Below the pieces are notes generated by a model. The model made no database searches. It was given only the letters and a program-made list of their open reading frames with translations, and was not told where the DNA came from. A DNA stretch of 64,000 nt, from assembly GCA_902472305.1 (NCBI GenBank), contig CABRNK010000005.1, forward strand, positions 1 to 64,000, read 5' to 3'. This document shows, piece by piece, positions 1 to 8,284 of this stretch; positions within the stretch are counted from its first letter, which is position 1, and every line of letters starts with the position of its first letter. The position numbers and the translations under genes are program-made. The stretch is from Hominenteromicrobium sp900549945. Lineage in GTDB: Bacteria; Bacillota; Clostridia; Oscillospirales; Acutalibacteraceae.

Positions 1-12
1 CTCTTCCGATCT
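1..12. other. Illumina adapter remnant at contig end
   Basis: The window opens with CTCTTCCGATCT. This is the exact 3' end shared by the standard Illumina read adapters. It sits at base 1 and interrupts a reading frame, so it is best explained as untrimmed adapter at a contig end and not as genomic sequence. Confidence 0.85.
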
Positions 13-62
13 TCGGCGGACATCATAAATTCAATAAATGCTTTTTTGCTCTCAGTCAGCAT
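13..62 (-). CDS. pyrE: N-terminal fragment, probably orotate phosphoribosyltransferase (partial)
   Basis: Only the first 16-17 codons are present (MLTESKKAFIEFMMSA) before the sequence runs off the contig end. The ATG follows AAGGATGGAG at good spacing and lies downstream of a consensus promoter at 96-124, so this is a genuine gene start. The pattern of a short acidic/basic start, then KKxFIEFM, resembles the N-terminus of clostridial PyrE, which makes orotidine 5'-phosphate from orotate and PRPP. With so few residues the product assignment is tentative. That this is a real 5' end is much surer. Confidence 0.45.
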
Positions 63-95
63 GCTTCTCCATCCTTTGCATTTTTCTTTAAGACG

Positions 96-124
96 ATTAT
101 ATCATGCCCCGCCGCACAATGCAA
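96..124 (-). promoter_or_regulatory. sigma-A promoter of the partial pyrE-like gene
   Basis: On the minus strand TTGCAT (119-124) and TATAAT (96-101) are separated by exactly 17 bases. Both elements sit about 35-60 bases upstream of the ATG at 62. Confidence 0.7.
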
Positions 125-133
125 TGCGGGAAT

Positions 134-1087
134 TTACGCGGCCGGCGACAATCCCTCCTCGGCGCTCCACGTGTGCGCGGTGTAGCGCTCGCCGTCCGTC
201 ACGACTGCAACCGTTCCATCCGTGTCGGTGCGCAGCACCGTGCAGCCGAGCGCCGCGAGATTTTTGAGCGTCTCATCGTGCGGGTGACCGTAGCCGTTGT
301 CCGCGCCGCAGGAAATGACGGCGATCTCAGGATTCACGGCGCGCAGAAACGGCATCGAGGAGGAGGTCGCGGAGCCGTGGTGCCCACATTTGAGCACCGC
401 GGCTGAAAGCGGCGCGTTTTCCTCGATCAGAAGCGCCTCCACCGGCACTTCCGCATCACCGGTCAGCAGAAACGAAACCTCCCCGCAGGTGAAGCGCAGC
501 ACGGCGGAGTAATCGTTTACCTCGTTCCACGCATCGGATGTGCGGGGCGAAAGCACCTCGAATTTCATGTCCGCCGGCGCGGGGATCTCCATGCCGGCCG
601 TGACGCGCTCCACTGGCACCTGCTTTTCGAGCAGAACGTCGAGCATGCGCTCGTAGGTCGCCGTCGTCGGCGTCTGGTCATCCGGCAGCACCGGCATGTA
701 AAAGGTCCCGACTTCATAGTCCTCGAGGATCTGATCCATCGCGCCGATATGGTCGGCGTGCGGGTGCGTCGCGACCACGGCGTCCAGTGCGTCTACGCCG
801 AGCGCTTCGAGATCCGCCTCGATCGCGTCGCCCGCGCCGCGCACCCCGGCGTCGATCAGCATCGCGTAATCGCCCGCGCGGATCAAGATGCTGTCTCCCT
901 GCCCGACATCCAGAAAATAGACCGCCGCCTTTTCCTGCAGCGCCTTGCCGGACGCAGGCGTGGGCGCTGGCTCTGCCGCCCCTCTGGTCTCCAAGAAGTA
1001 AAGCGCGAGCAACGCGAGAACCGCCATGAGTCCGCTCACGGCCGATATCGCCCTGCGCGTGCGCCGCGCCGATTCTTTCCCTGCCAT
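134..1087 (-). CDS. ComEC/Rec2-like MBL-fold metallo-hydrolase, membrane-anchored
   Basis: A 317-residue protein. Residues 13-32 form one hydrophobic N-terminal segment (signal anchor), followed by an Ala/Pro/Glu linker. The rest is a metallo-beta-lactamase domain with DVGQGDS (60-66) and THPHADHIG (108-116), the signature of the extracellular nuclease-like domain of the ComEC competence channel. The channel-forming transmembrane part of true ComEC is absent, so this is the stand-alone secreted type often found in Clostridia, probably a phosphodiesterase or nuclease outside the membrane. The substrate cannot be told. The ATG follows GGGGGACTT. It probably shares the terminator-separated minus-strand block with the small gene upstream. 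Confidence 0.85.
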   Translation of the reverse strand: MAGKESARRTRRAISAVSGLMAVLALLALYFLETRGAAEPAPTPASGKALQEKAAVYFLDVGQGDSILIRAGDYAMLIDAGVRGAGDAIEADLEALGVDALDAVVATHPHADHIGAMDQILEDYEVGTFYMPVLPDDQTPTTATYERMLDVLLEKQVPVERVTAGMEIPAPADMKFEVLSPRTSDAWNEVNDYSAVLRFTCGEVSFLLTGDAEVPVEALLIEENAPLSAAVLKCGHHGSATSSSMPFLRAVNPEIAVISCGADNGYGHPHDETLKNLAALGCTVLRTDTDGTVAVVTDGERYTAHTWSAEEGLSPAA

Positions 1088-1127
1088 TCAAGTCCCCCTT
1101 TTTATGATCCGCCGCGCATGCAAAAAA

Positions 1128-1148
1128 GCTGCCGCGATTCGCAGCAGC
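1128..1148 (-). terminator. Rho-independent terminator after the 86-residue protein gene
   Basis: Read on the minus strand, a 9-bp stem (1140-1148 with 1128-1136, one G-U pair) with a 3-base loop is followed by six T residues. Confidence 0.75.
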
Positions 1149-1164
1149 CTCTTTGGTTCACAGC

Positions 1165-1425
1165 TTAAACATCGGTTTCGTCTTTATACAGATTGAAGCG
1201 GAACAGCTTCGATTCGTCTTCCTCGTTATCGCATGTTACGAAGGCTTCGGCGATCTTGCCGCCTTCAATCAGTCTTGTCAGACCGACCAGCTGGCAGAGC
1301 TTACTTCTGAGGTTCAGCTTGTCGCCGTCCCGCGTCATCAGGTAGACGTTGCCGACGCATTTGTCCAGAACAGCCAGAAAGCCGGGAACATCGATGTCGT
1401 GGAGCTCGATCATTTTAGACATCAT
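1165..1425 (-). CDS. Conserved small protein of unknown function (often labelled 'polya polymerase' in Clostridia)
   Basis: An 86-residue protein with no membrane segment. The N-terminal half has an HPr-like or PII-like alternation of strands and helices (GFLAVLDKCVGNVYLMTRDGDKLN...). Similar 80-90 residue proteins are common in Clostridia and are sometimes mis-labelled 'polya polymerase'; no polymerase motif is present. The first of two adjacent ATGs at 1425 is preceded by AAGGAGAG. It is monocistronic: a terminator follows at 1128-1148 and an inverted repeat lies just upstream at 1458-1484. Function unknown. Confidence 0.75.
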   Translation of the reverse strand: MMSKMIELHDIDVPGFLAVLDKCVGNVYLMTRDGDKLNLRSKLCQLVGLTRLIEGGKIAEAFVTCDNEEDESKLFRFNLYKDETDV

Positions 1426-1457
1426 TCATCTCTCCTTATACTTTGAGATTTCACACC

Positions 1458-1484
1458 ATTATGGAGGCTTCAAGTCTCCATAAT
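1458..1484. repeat. Perfect 9-bp inverted repeat
   Basis: ATTATGGAG (1458-1466) and CTCCATAAT (1476-1484) flank a 9-base loop. It lies between the XRE gene and the 86-residue gene, inside the likely 5' leader of the latter. No T tract follows on either strand, so it is not a classical terminator. It could be an operator or a leader hairpin. Confidence 0.6.
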
Positions 1485-1498
1485 ATCCTATGATGGCC

Positions 1499-2200
1499 TT
1501 ATTCTACCATACCGTTTTCAAATGCACAATGCCCGAACGCCACAAACAAAAAATGTGTTCGACAAGGTTTTCTGTGGGTTTTGCAGAAATTTCCGCGCTT
1601 TTCCGCCGTATGCGGACGGATAAAAAGCGCGCCCGCAGCGCCCTTTGCGCCCTGCCGCCCGGAAGCGGTTTCCACCTGCGCCCCGCCGCCAAACGGGCAG
1701 AACCGCCCGCCTTTTCCCGCCTGCGCGGCAGGGGGGCACCCGCTTTTCTTTTCCTTGCGGCTCTTCCAGACGCGGTACAGGATGTCCTTCAGCACGAGCA
1801 TGGCGTCCTGCTCGCTGTACGCGTATTCCCGTTTCAGCGCGTCGAGCATTTCTGAGAGCTGTCTGGCGTAACCCTCCGCCGCCACTTGGCCGCGGTATTG
1901 CAGCAGCACCGGGTATTTCTTGCCCCACGCGCTCGTCCAGTCAATCTTTTCCTCCGTTTCGGCCTTCGTTTTCTCGATGGCCTCCTGTATCTCCCGGACG
2001 TCCGCGTCAAAATCGATCAGCTCGTCGAGGGACACGCCGTACAGCCGCGCCATCTTTTTCGATTGGTAGATATCCGGCACCGTTTCGCCCGTCTCCCATT
2101 TAGACACGGTCTGCCGGCTCACGCCGAGCTTTTCCGCCACGCCCTCCTGCGAAAGACCGCTCCTTTTCCTCGCCTGAAACAGGCTGTTTCCAAAATACAT
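1499..2200 (-). CDS. XRE-family transcriptional regulator with a read-through C-terminal tail
   Basis: The start at 2200 is chosen because AAGGAGG precedes it by 8 bases. An in-frame extension of 20 codons upstream has no ribosome site. Residues 5-60 are a Cro/CI helix-turn-helix with the hallmark GVSRQTVSKWETGE, which recognises operator DNA. Residues 65-150 are mainly helical and end near VWKSRKEKK, where proteins of this kind normally stop. The remaining ~80 residues are Gly/Cys/Arg-rich, lack any domain character, and seem to be translated intergenic sequence after a lost stop codon or frameshift. A weak -10 (TATAAT, 2230-2235) lies upstream, divergent from the phosphomutase gene. Target genes unknown. 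Confidence 0.8.
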   Translation of the reverse strand: MYFGNSLFQARKRSGLSQEGVAEKLGVSRQTVSKWETGETVPDIYQSKKMARLYGVSLDELIDFDADVREIQEAIEKTKAETEEKIDWTSAWGKKYPVLLQYRGQVAAEGYARQLSEMLDALKREYAYSEQDAMLVLKDILYRVWKSRKEKKSGCPPAAQAGKGGRFCPFGGGAQVETASGRQGAKGAAGALFIRPHTAEKRGNFCKTHRKPCRTHFLFVAFGHCAFENGMVE

Positions 2201-2334
2201 CGTTTCCGCCTCCTTTTTATTTATGCCCCCATTATAATGCTTTTCGGGCGCAAATTCCACCAGCCGTTTTTTCCATATCCGCCCGTTTTCTTAACGCCGC
2301 GCGCGGTGTTTTTCGGTAAAATCGGCGTCGGGGC

Positions 2335-2363
2335 TTTTCAAGTTTCCGTATTTGTATTATAAT
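2335..2363 (+). promoter_or_regulatory. Promoter of the phosphohexomutase gene
   Basis: TTTTCA (2335-2340), a 17-base spacer and a perfect TATAAT (2358-2363) lie 30 bases before the start codon. Confidence 0.6.
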
Positions 2364-2393
2364 AGGGCCAGAGCAATGAAGGAGGTTTTCCAC

Positions 2394-3917
2394 ATGTTTT
2401 CCTATAAATCCCTGAAAAGCGGCACGGATATCCGCGGCGTTGCGAGCGAGGGCGGCGGCGCGCCGGTCAGCCTGACGGACGAGGTCGTCGAGCGCATCGC
2501 GGGCGGCTTTCTCGTCTGGTGCGAAAAGCACCTGAAAAAACCGGCTGCCGGTCTGAAAATCGCCGTCGGCCACGATTCCCGCATCTCGGCGGACCGTATC
2601 TCGGCGGCGCTCTGCCGCGCCTTTGCGCCCCGCGGCGTGCAGGTGCTGGACTGCGGCCTCGCCTCCACGCCGTCGATGTTCATGGCGACGCTGGAGCTGC
2701 CCTGCGACTGCGCCGTGCAGATCACCGCGAGCCACCACCCGTTTTTCCGCAACGGCCTGAAATTCTTCACGCCGGCGGGCGGCCTCGACAGCCCCGATAT
2801 TTCCGAGATCCTCGAATACGCCGAAGCCGGCGAAGCGCCCGCGCAGGCGGCTGGCGGCACTGTGACGCCGACGGACTACATGACGCGCTACGCCGCAAAT
2901 CTGCGCGAGATGATCAAGGCCGGCGTCAACGCGCCGGACCGCGACCATCCCCTAGAGGGCTTCAAGATCGTCGTGGACGCCGGAAATGGCGCGGGCGGCT
3001 TCTATGCGACCGAGGTGCTCGAGCCGCTCGGCGCGGACATCACGGGCAGCCAGTTCCTCGAGCCGGACGGCCGCTTCCCGAACCACATCCCGAACCCCGA
3101 GAACGAGGAGGCCATGCAGAGCGTCTGCGCGGCGACCGTGCGCGCCGGCGCCGACCTCGGCGTGATCTTCGACACCGACGTGGACCGCGGCGGCGCCGTG
3201 GACAGCCGCGGCGCGGAGATCAACCGCAACCGCCTCGTTGCGATCGCCTCGGCCATCGCGCTCGAGGGCAACCCGGGCGGCACCGTCGTTACCGACTCGA
3301 TCACCTCCGACGGCCTTAAAACCTACATTGAAACGACGCTCGGCGGGCGCCATCACCGCTTCAAGCGCGGGTACAAGAACGTTATCAACGAAGCGCTACG
3401 CCTCAACGCCGAGGGCGTCAACTGCCCGCTCGCAATCGAGACAAGCGGCCACGCGGCGCTGCGCGAGAACCATTTTCTCGACGACGGCGCGTATCTCGTG
3501 ACAAAAATTATCGTCAAGGCCGCGCAGCTCCGCCGCGAGGGCAAGACGCTCGAGAGCCTGATCGCCGATTTGCAGGAGGCCAAGGAGGAAAAGGAACTTC
3601 GCTTCCCGATCACCGCGGCGGACTTTCGCCCTGTCGGCGAGAAGCTGATCGCCGATCTCGCCGCCTACGCCAACGAAGCCGGCTGGGCCGTCGCACCCGA
3701 CAACCGCGAGGGCATCCGCATTTCGTTCCCGGTGGGCGCGGGCGACGGCTGGTTCCTGCTGCGCATGAGCGTGCACGACCCGATTCTGCCGCTGAACCTC
3801 GAAAGCAACGCAGAGGGCGGCGTGCGCATCCTCGCCGAAAAGCTGCTCGGCTTCCTGCGGCAGGCCGATACCGCCGCCGTCGATTACACGAGCCTCGAGG
3901 AATTTTTGAACGCATGA
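2394..3917 (+). CDS. Phosphomannomutase/phosphoglucomutase
   Basis: A 507-residue alpha-D-phosphohexomutase that interconverts hexose 1- and 6-phosphates for glycogen, cell-wall or polysaccharide precursors. The catalytic phosphoserine loop TASHHP is at 111-116, the Mg-binding loop DTDVDR at 260-265, and a sugar-binding ETSGH loop at about 358. The C-terminal domain carries the phosphate-binding region. The ATG at 2394 follows GAAGGAGG with 8-base spacing; an upstream in-frame start would overlap the -10 box. It is alone on the plus strand with its own promoter. Whether glucose or mannose phosphate is preferred cannot be read from the sequence. Confidence 0.92.
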   Translation: MFSYKSLKSGTDIRGVASEGGGAPVSLTDEVVERIAGGFLVWCEKHLKKPAAGLKIAVGHDSRISADRISAALCRAFAPRGVQVLDCGLASTPSMFMATLELPCDCAVQITASHHPFFRNGLKFFTPAGGLDSPDISEILEYAEAGEAPAQAAGGTVTPTDYMTRYAANLREMIKAGVNAPDRDHPLEGFKIVVDAGNGAGGFYATEVLEPLGADITGSQFLEPDGRFPNHIPNPENEEAMQSVCAATVRAGADLGVIFDTDVDRGGAVDSRGAEINRNRLVAIASAIALEGNPGGTVVTDSITSDGLKTYIETTLGGRHHRFKRGYKNVINEALRLNAEGVNCPLAIETSGHAALRENHFLDDGAYLVTKIIVKAAQLRREGKTLESLIADLQEAKEEKELRFPITAADFRPVGEKLIADLAAYANEAGWAVAPDNREGIRISFPVGAGDGWFLLRMSVHDPILPLNLESNAEGGVRILAEKLLGFLRQADTAAVDYTSLEEFLNA

Positions 3918-3953
3918 GCCTCCAATAAAATCAAAGGGACGTGGGAATGCCAG

Positions 3954-4701
3954 ATGCAAAGCCGCGCGATCGACAACGAGCGCGCCTTCGACTGGGGACG
4001 CACCTCTGCGGACTACGCCCGCTGCCGGGATATTTGTCCCCCGGAATTTTTCCGCCTCCTGCTCGACGCGGGCCTGTGCGCCGAAGGACGGCGCGTGCCT
4101 CGACATCGACACGGGCACCGGCGTGCTGCCGCGCAGCATTCACCGGGGCCGATATTTCCGAAAACCAGATCCGCCGCGCTGAGGCGCTCGCGCGGGAAAA
4201 GCACATGGACATCCGCTTTCTCTGCACGCCCGCCGAGCAGGCCGGCTTTGCCGCCGGCAGCTTTGATACCGTCACGGCCTGCCAGTGCTTCACCTGCTTC
4301 GACCACGGCACGCTGGCGCCGCAGCTGCACCGGCTTCTGATCCCCGGCGGACACTTCGCCGTGCTGCACATGAACTGGCTCCCGTTTGAGGATCCGGTCG
4401 CCGCCAGCGAAGTGCTCGTGCTCCGCTGGAGCCCGCTTTGAACCAGCAGCGGCGCAAACGCGATTCCGGCGGTATACGGCGAATGCTTTAAGACGGAAAG
4501 CGAACTGTTTTTCGACCTGCGCGTCCCGTTCACAAAGGAGAGCTGGAACGCATCAAGGCGTGCCGCGGCACCGGCGCTTCGCTTTCCGAAGCGGAGACCG
4601 CTGATTTTGAGCGCGCGCACAAAAAGCTGCCGGCGAAAACCGCGCCGAAGGCATTTTCCGTTGTGCATTATACCGCCATCACAATCCTGCGGCGGCGGTA
4701 A
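3954..4701 (+). pseudogene. Degraded class I SAM-dependent methyltransferase
   Basis: Pieces of one methyltransferase appear in all three plus-strand frames. The N-terminal part (MQSRAIDNERAFDWGRTSADYAR) is in one frame to about 4090. A SAM-binding motif I remnant (CLDIDTGTGVLPR) is in a second frame near 4100-4140. Motifs from TGADISENQIRRAEALA through SFDTVTACQCFTCFDH and LLIPGGHFAVLHM are in a third frame to about 4440. The last part, ending VVHYTAITILRRR and a TAA at 4699-4701, is again shifted. At least three frameshifts plus small deletions make it non-functional. Sequencing error alone is unlikely to give this many. Confidence 0.8.
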
Positions 4702-4721
4702 TTCTCAAATACACGCGAAAA

Positions 4722-4755
4722 CAGATGCGGGCGCGATAGGCCCGCATCTGTTTTT
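4722..4755. terminator. Bidirectional terminator between the methyltransferase remnant and feoB
   Basis: A perfect 11-bp stem CAGATGCGGGC (4722-4732) / GCCCGCATCTG (4740-4750) with a 7-base loop is followed by TTTTT on the plus strand. On the minus strand TTTT follows. It serves both converging units. Confidence 0.85.
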
Positions 4756-4780
4756 ATAGGATCGCCGATCGAAAAAAGCG

Positions 4781-6916
4781 TCACGCGCCGAACAGCGCGG
4801 CGACAGCATTGACCGCCATGCAGAGCGCGACGCCGCACAGCGTCGGGATCAAAAACGACGCGGCGGTCCATTTGAGGCTCTGCGTCTCCTTTTTGATCGT
4901 CATCAGTGTCGTCGAGCACGGCCAGTGGAACATGGAGAACAGCATCGTGCACAGCGCCGTCACCCACGTCCAGCCGTTTGCGACAAGCAAGGTGTGCAGC
5001 GAGGCGTAGTCCGCCATCTCAGTCAGCGAGCCCTGCGCGAGATACGCCATCAAAATGATCGGCACAACGATTTCGTTCGCGGGCAGACCGAGGATGAACG
5101 CAAGCAGAATCACGCCGTCAAGCCCCATCAGCCCCGCAAATGGGTCAAGGAAGCCGGCGCAGTGCATCAGCACCGTCTGCTCCCCCACCGTCACGTTCGC
5201 CATAACCCAGATGACGACGCCGGCGGGCAGCGCGACCGCCGCCGCGCGGCCGAGCACGAACAGCGTACGGTCCAGCACCGAGCGCACAATCACCTTGCCT
5301 ATCTGCGGCCGGCGGTACGGCGGCAGCTCCAGCGTGAACGACGACGGCACGCCTTTCAAAACAGTTTTTGAAAGCAGCTTGGAGACAAGGAAGGTCATCC
5401 CCACACCGAGTACGATCACGAGAACAAGCAGCGCCGACGAAAGCACCGAACCGAAGAAGCCGGAAGCCGCCACGAAGAACATAGAAATGACCGAAATAAG
5501 CAAGGGAAATCTTCCGTTGCAAGGAACAAAGCTGTTCGTGATGATGGCGAGCAGCCGCTCGCGCGGCGAATCGATGATTCGCGCCCCGACGACGCCCGCG
5601 GCGTTGCAGCCGAAGCCCATGCACATCGTCAGCGCCTGCTTGCCGCAGGCCGAGCATTTGCGAAACGCATTGTCGAGATTGAAGGCGACGCGAGGCAGAT
5701 AGCCGAGATCCTCTAAAAGCGTGAACAGCGGGAAGAAGATCGCCATCGGCGGCAGCATCACGGAGACCACCCACGCGAGCGTTTTGTACGCGCCGTCGAT
5801 CAGCAGGCTGATCAGCCAGCCGGGCAGCACGAGCGCCGTGCAGAAACCGCGCAGCACCTCGCCGAACGCAAACAGCCCCTCGGAAAGCAGCGCAGAGGGG
5901 TAGTTTGCGCCGGAAATCGTCAGCCAAAAGATGACGAGCAGCATCAAGAGCATGATCGGGAAACCGGTCAGCTTTCCCGTTAAAATGCGGTCGAGCCGCT
6001 GATCACGGCGGCTGTATTTCTCCTCGAGGCTGCGCACCGAAACAGAGGCGACCCGCTCGGCATGCCGCACAACCGAGGAAACGATCTGGTCGCAGAGCGC
6101 GGCGCGGTCGAACCCCTCGAGCACCGCGTCGACCGCCGCCTCCTCGGCGAGCGTAATGCCGAGGTGCTCCCGCATCGAGGCGCGGATCGAATCATCGCCG
6201 TCGATCAGGCGCAGGGCGAGCCAGCGCGGCGGGATCTGCGGCGGGCAGTCCCCGCGCACAACCGGCACGAGCTTCGCGACCGCCGTCTCCACCGCATCCG
6301 GGTAGACGACGCTGTTCGGCTCCGGCGCTTCCCCCTCCATCACGCGGGCAAGCGCCGCCATCAGGTGGTCGAGCCCCCGCCGGCTGCGCGCGCTCGCCCC
6401 AACAACCGGCACGCCGAGCAGCAGGTGCAGCTCCTCGAGATCGACCGCGATGCCGCGGCGCTTCGCCTCATCCATCAGATTGACGCAGACGACCGTGCGC
6501 GGCTGCAATTCAATCGTTTGCAGGACGAGATTCAGATTGCGCTCGAGGCACGTCGCGTCGCACACGACGACGGCGGCATCCGCACCGCCGAAGCAGAGGA
6601 AATCGCGTGCGGCCTCCTCCTCAGCGGAATGGGCCATCAGCGAGTAGCAGCCCGGCAGATCGACCAGCACATAGCCGTGCCCGCGGAACGTGCAGTAACC
6701 CTGCGCGTTCGAAACGGTCTTTCCCGCCCAATTCCCCGTGTGCTGCCGCAGACCGGTTAACGCATTGAACACCGTGCTCTTGCCGACGTTCGGGTTGCCC
6801 GCCAGCGCCGCGACGCGGTCCTCCGGGTGGACGCGGCTGACCTGAAGCAGCCCTTCGGGCACCGATTCCGGCAGTGTGACGTCCGTTTTTTTGCGCTCTT
6901 TTCCCACATCGATCAC
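4781..6916 (-). CDS. feoB: Ferrous iron transporter FeoB
   Basis: About 711 residues. The N-terminal G domain has G1 GNPNVGKST (40-48), G3 DLPG (86-89) and G4 NLMD (146-149). It is followed by a helical guanine-dissociation-inhibitor region to about residue 290, then two Gate domains with ten or so membrane segments and a conserved Cys cluster (CSACGKQ...CMGFGCNA). It drives GTP-dependent Fe(II) uptake across the cytoplasmic membrane. No FeoA gene is adjacent and no FeoA domain is fused. Only GTG starts are possible: 6916, 6907 (the best Shine-Dalgarno match, GGGTGATC) or 6955. The start is therefore uncertain by a few codons. Confidence 0.95.
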   Translation of the reverse strand: MIDVGKERKKTDVTLPESVPEGLLQVSRVHPEDRVAALAGNPNVGKSTVFNALTGLRQHTGNWAGKTVSNAQGYCTFRGHGYVLVDLPGCYSLMAHSAEEEAARDFLCFGGADAAVVVCDATCLERNLNLVLQTIELQPRTVVCVNLMDEAKRRGIAVDLEELHLLLGVPVVGASARSRRGLDHLMAALARVMEGEAPEPNSVVYPDAVETAVAKLVPVVRGDCPPQIPPRWLALRLIDGDDSIRASMREHLGITLAEEAAVDAVLEGFDRAALCDQIVSSVVRHAERVASVSVRSLEEKYSRRDQRLDRILTGKLTGFPIMLLMLLVIFWLTISGANYPSALLSEGLFAFGEVLRGFCTALVLPGWLISLLIDGAYKTLAWVVSVMLPPMAIFFPLFTLLEDLGYLPRVAFNLDNAFRKCSACGKQALTMCMGFGCNAAGVVGARIIDSPRERLLAIITNSFVPCNGRFPLLISVISMFFVAASGFFGSVLSSALLVLVIVLGVGMTFLVSKLLSKTVLKGVPSSFTLELPPYRRPQIGKVIVRSVLDRTLFVLGRAAAVALPAGVVIWVMANVTVGEQTVLMHCAGFLDPFAGLMGLDGVILLAFILGLPANEIVVPIILMAYLAQGSLTEMADYASLHTLLVANGWTWVTALCTMLFSMFHWPCSTTLMTIKKETQSLKWTAASFLIPTLCGVALCMAVNAVAALFGA

Positions 6917-6996
6917 CCCATATCCAAAAAATGCGCGGGCCGTGCAGGCGCACACCCGCGCTTTGGATTCCTATGCGGGAAAAACAGAAAATAGAA

Positions 6997-7024
6997 CGGC
7001 CCCCGCAAAAATCTTCGGGGGCCG
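6997..7024 (-). terminator. Terminator after hpf
   Basis: A 9-bp GC-rich stem CGGCCCCCG/CGGGGGCCG (6997-7005 and 7016-7024) is followed on the minus strand by a T-rich run (TTCTATTTT). Confidence 0.75.
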
Positions 7025-7056
7025 CTTCAAAGGCAATTGGGAACTTATGGTCTGAT

Positions 7057-7578
7057 TCAGGTTTCCGGTTCGAGAATGCCGTATTTGCCGTCGTTTCGCT
7101 TATACACCACGTTGATCTCACCGCTCGCATCGTCACGGAACATGAAGAACGTGTGGCCGAGCAGGTTCATCTGCAAGATCGCTTCCTCCACCGTCATCGT
7201 CTTGACGAAGAACGTCTTGCGCTTGGCGATCTCGATCTCCTCGTCCGGCTCCTCCTCGTATTCGCCGGAAAGGTCGAACTGCTGCACCTTCTTTGCGCGC
7301 TCGAGGCGCGTTTTATTCTTGCGGATCTGTCTGCCGAGCGCCGAGACCACATCGTCCAGCGCGTCGTTCATCTCGGGGGCGACGGCCTCTGCGCGGTAGA
7401 TCATGCCGCGCTGCCTGATCGTGATCTCCACGGTCTGCTCGTTCTTCTCGACGGTCACCTTCACGAGCACGTCTGCATCCGCATCAAAAATACGCTCAAA
7501 CTTCGTCAGCTTGCGCTGTACCATTTCCTTAAAATTCTCTCTCAAGTTCACCTTTCTGCCAACGATCGTGATATTCAT
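7057..7578 (-). CDS. hpf: Ribosome hibernation-promoting factor, long form
   Basis: A 173-residue long-form HPF. Residues 1-95 are the S30AE/YfiA domain that binds the decoding centre of the 30S subunit. A charged linker (105-118) leads to the C-terminal dimerisation domain (122-170, KTFFVKTMTVEEAILQMNLLGH) that joins two 70S ribosomes into 100S particles in stationary phase. The start MNITIVG at 7578 follows GGGTGG. The 130-base leader from the promoter at 7711-7740 is noncoding and contains a small hairpin (AAAGCAC/GTGCTTT) close to the start that might influence expression. Confidence 0.93.
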   Translation of the reverse strand: MNITIVGRKVNLRENFKEMVQRKLTKFERIFDADADVLVKVTVEKNEQTVEITIRQRGMIYRAEAVAPEMNDALDDVVSALGRQIRKNKTRLERAKKVQQFDLSGEYEEEPDEEIEIAKRKTFFVKTMTVEEAILQMNLLGHTFFMFRDDASGEINVVYKRNDGKYGILEPET

Positions 7579-7710
7579 ACAACCACCCGTTTCTTCCGCG
7601 AAAAGCACAAAAGGACGTGCTTTCCATTGCCTGCGGAACAAACACATCCTTTCTGAAAGACAGCGCTTTCGATATTCAAGGGAACCGACTCTTGCCGTTT
7701 CTCTGTACCT

Positions 7711-7740
7711 ATAGTATAACACATCCTATAAAAAAATCAA
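7711..7740 (-). promoter_or_regulatory. Promoter of hpf
   Basis: On the minus strand TTGATT (7735-7740) is followed by overlapping -10 candidates TATACT (7713-7718, 16-base spacer) and TACTAT (7711-7716, 18-base spacer). Spacing by eye may be one base off. Confidence 0.5.
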
Positions 7741-7779
7741 TATGGATTCAGAAATTTTAAAATTCATCCACAAAGCCGT

Positions 7780-8154
7780 TCACCTTCCGTTTTGAATAAA
7801 GCGCAGCAGCGCCGCCTCATCCGTAAACGCGTCGTAATCCCCGGCCACGCCGCTCCGGTGGTAGACGACGCCGGCCGCTTCATTTCGCGCGAGGCGGTCG
7901 AGCAGCGCTTCGGCGCCGCTATGCCGGATATATCGGCAGAAAACGCGCGGCTTGATCTTTTGCAGCAGCCCTTTTCTACAGTCGGTCTCCGCGCATTCCC
8001 AGCAGCCCGCAAGCCCCTTTTCGAGCGAGCACAGGCGGTTTTCACAGGTCTGCGCACCGGGGCAGCCGCCGTTCGTGCAGCCCGCGCAGTCCGCATTCTC
8101 CGTGCACAGGCCGCACGCGAGTCCGCACCGGCCAAAGCCCATTTCCCTTTTCAT
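7780..8154 (-). CDS. DUF3795 cysteine-rich protein
   Basis: A 124-residue protein with eleven cysteines in the first 60 residues (C10, 14, 17, 23, 26, 31, 37, 42, 51, 54, 59) in pairs such as CGLC and CAGC. This pattern is typical of the DUF3795 family and suggests zinc or Fe-S binding. The C-terminal half is helical (EALLDRLARNEAAG). The ATG at 8154 follows GGAGGAGG; a longer in-frame start upstream lacks a ribosome site. It lies between the yabR-like gene and hpf as a single gene. Function unknown. Confidence 0.8.
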   Translation of the reverse strand: MKREMGFGRCGLACGLCTENADCAGCTNGGCPGAQTCENRLCSLEKGLAGCWECAETDCRKGLLQKIKPRVFCRYIRHSGAEALLDRLARNEAAGVVYHRSGVAGDYDAFTDEAALLRFIQNGR

Positions 8155-8244
8155 CCGTTTTCCTCCTCCCCAGCGGCACAGCAGGCGCCCTGACCTGCCC
8201 AAGCCGTAAACCTGCGGCGGCAGGCCGCACGATAAAAGTAACAA

Positions 8245-8276
8245 AAAGCCACTCGAAAACGCTTTCGGATGGCTTT
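8245..8276 (-). terminator. Terminator at the end of the yab cluster
   Basis: An imperfect hairpin (outer AAAGCCA/TGGCTTT, inner CGAAA/TTTCG) is followed by TTTTTGTTA on the minus strand, directly after the S1-domain gene. Confidence 0.75.
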
Positions 8277-8284
8277 CGCTTGAC

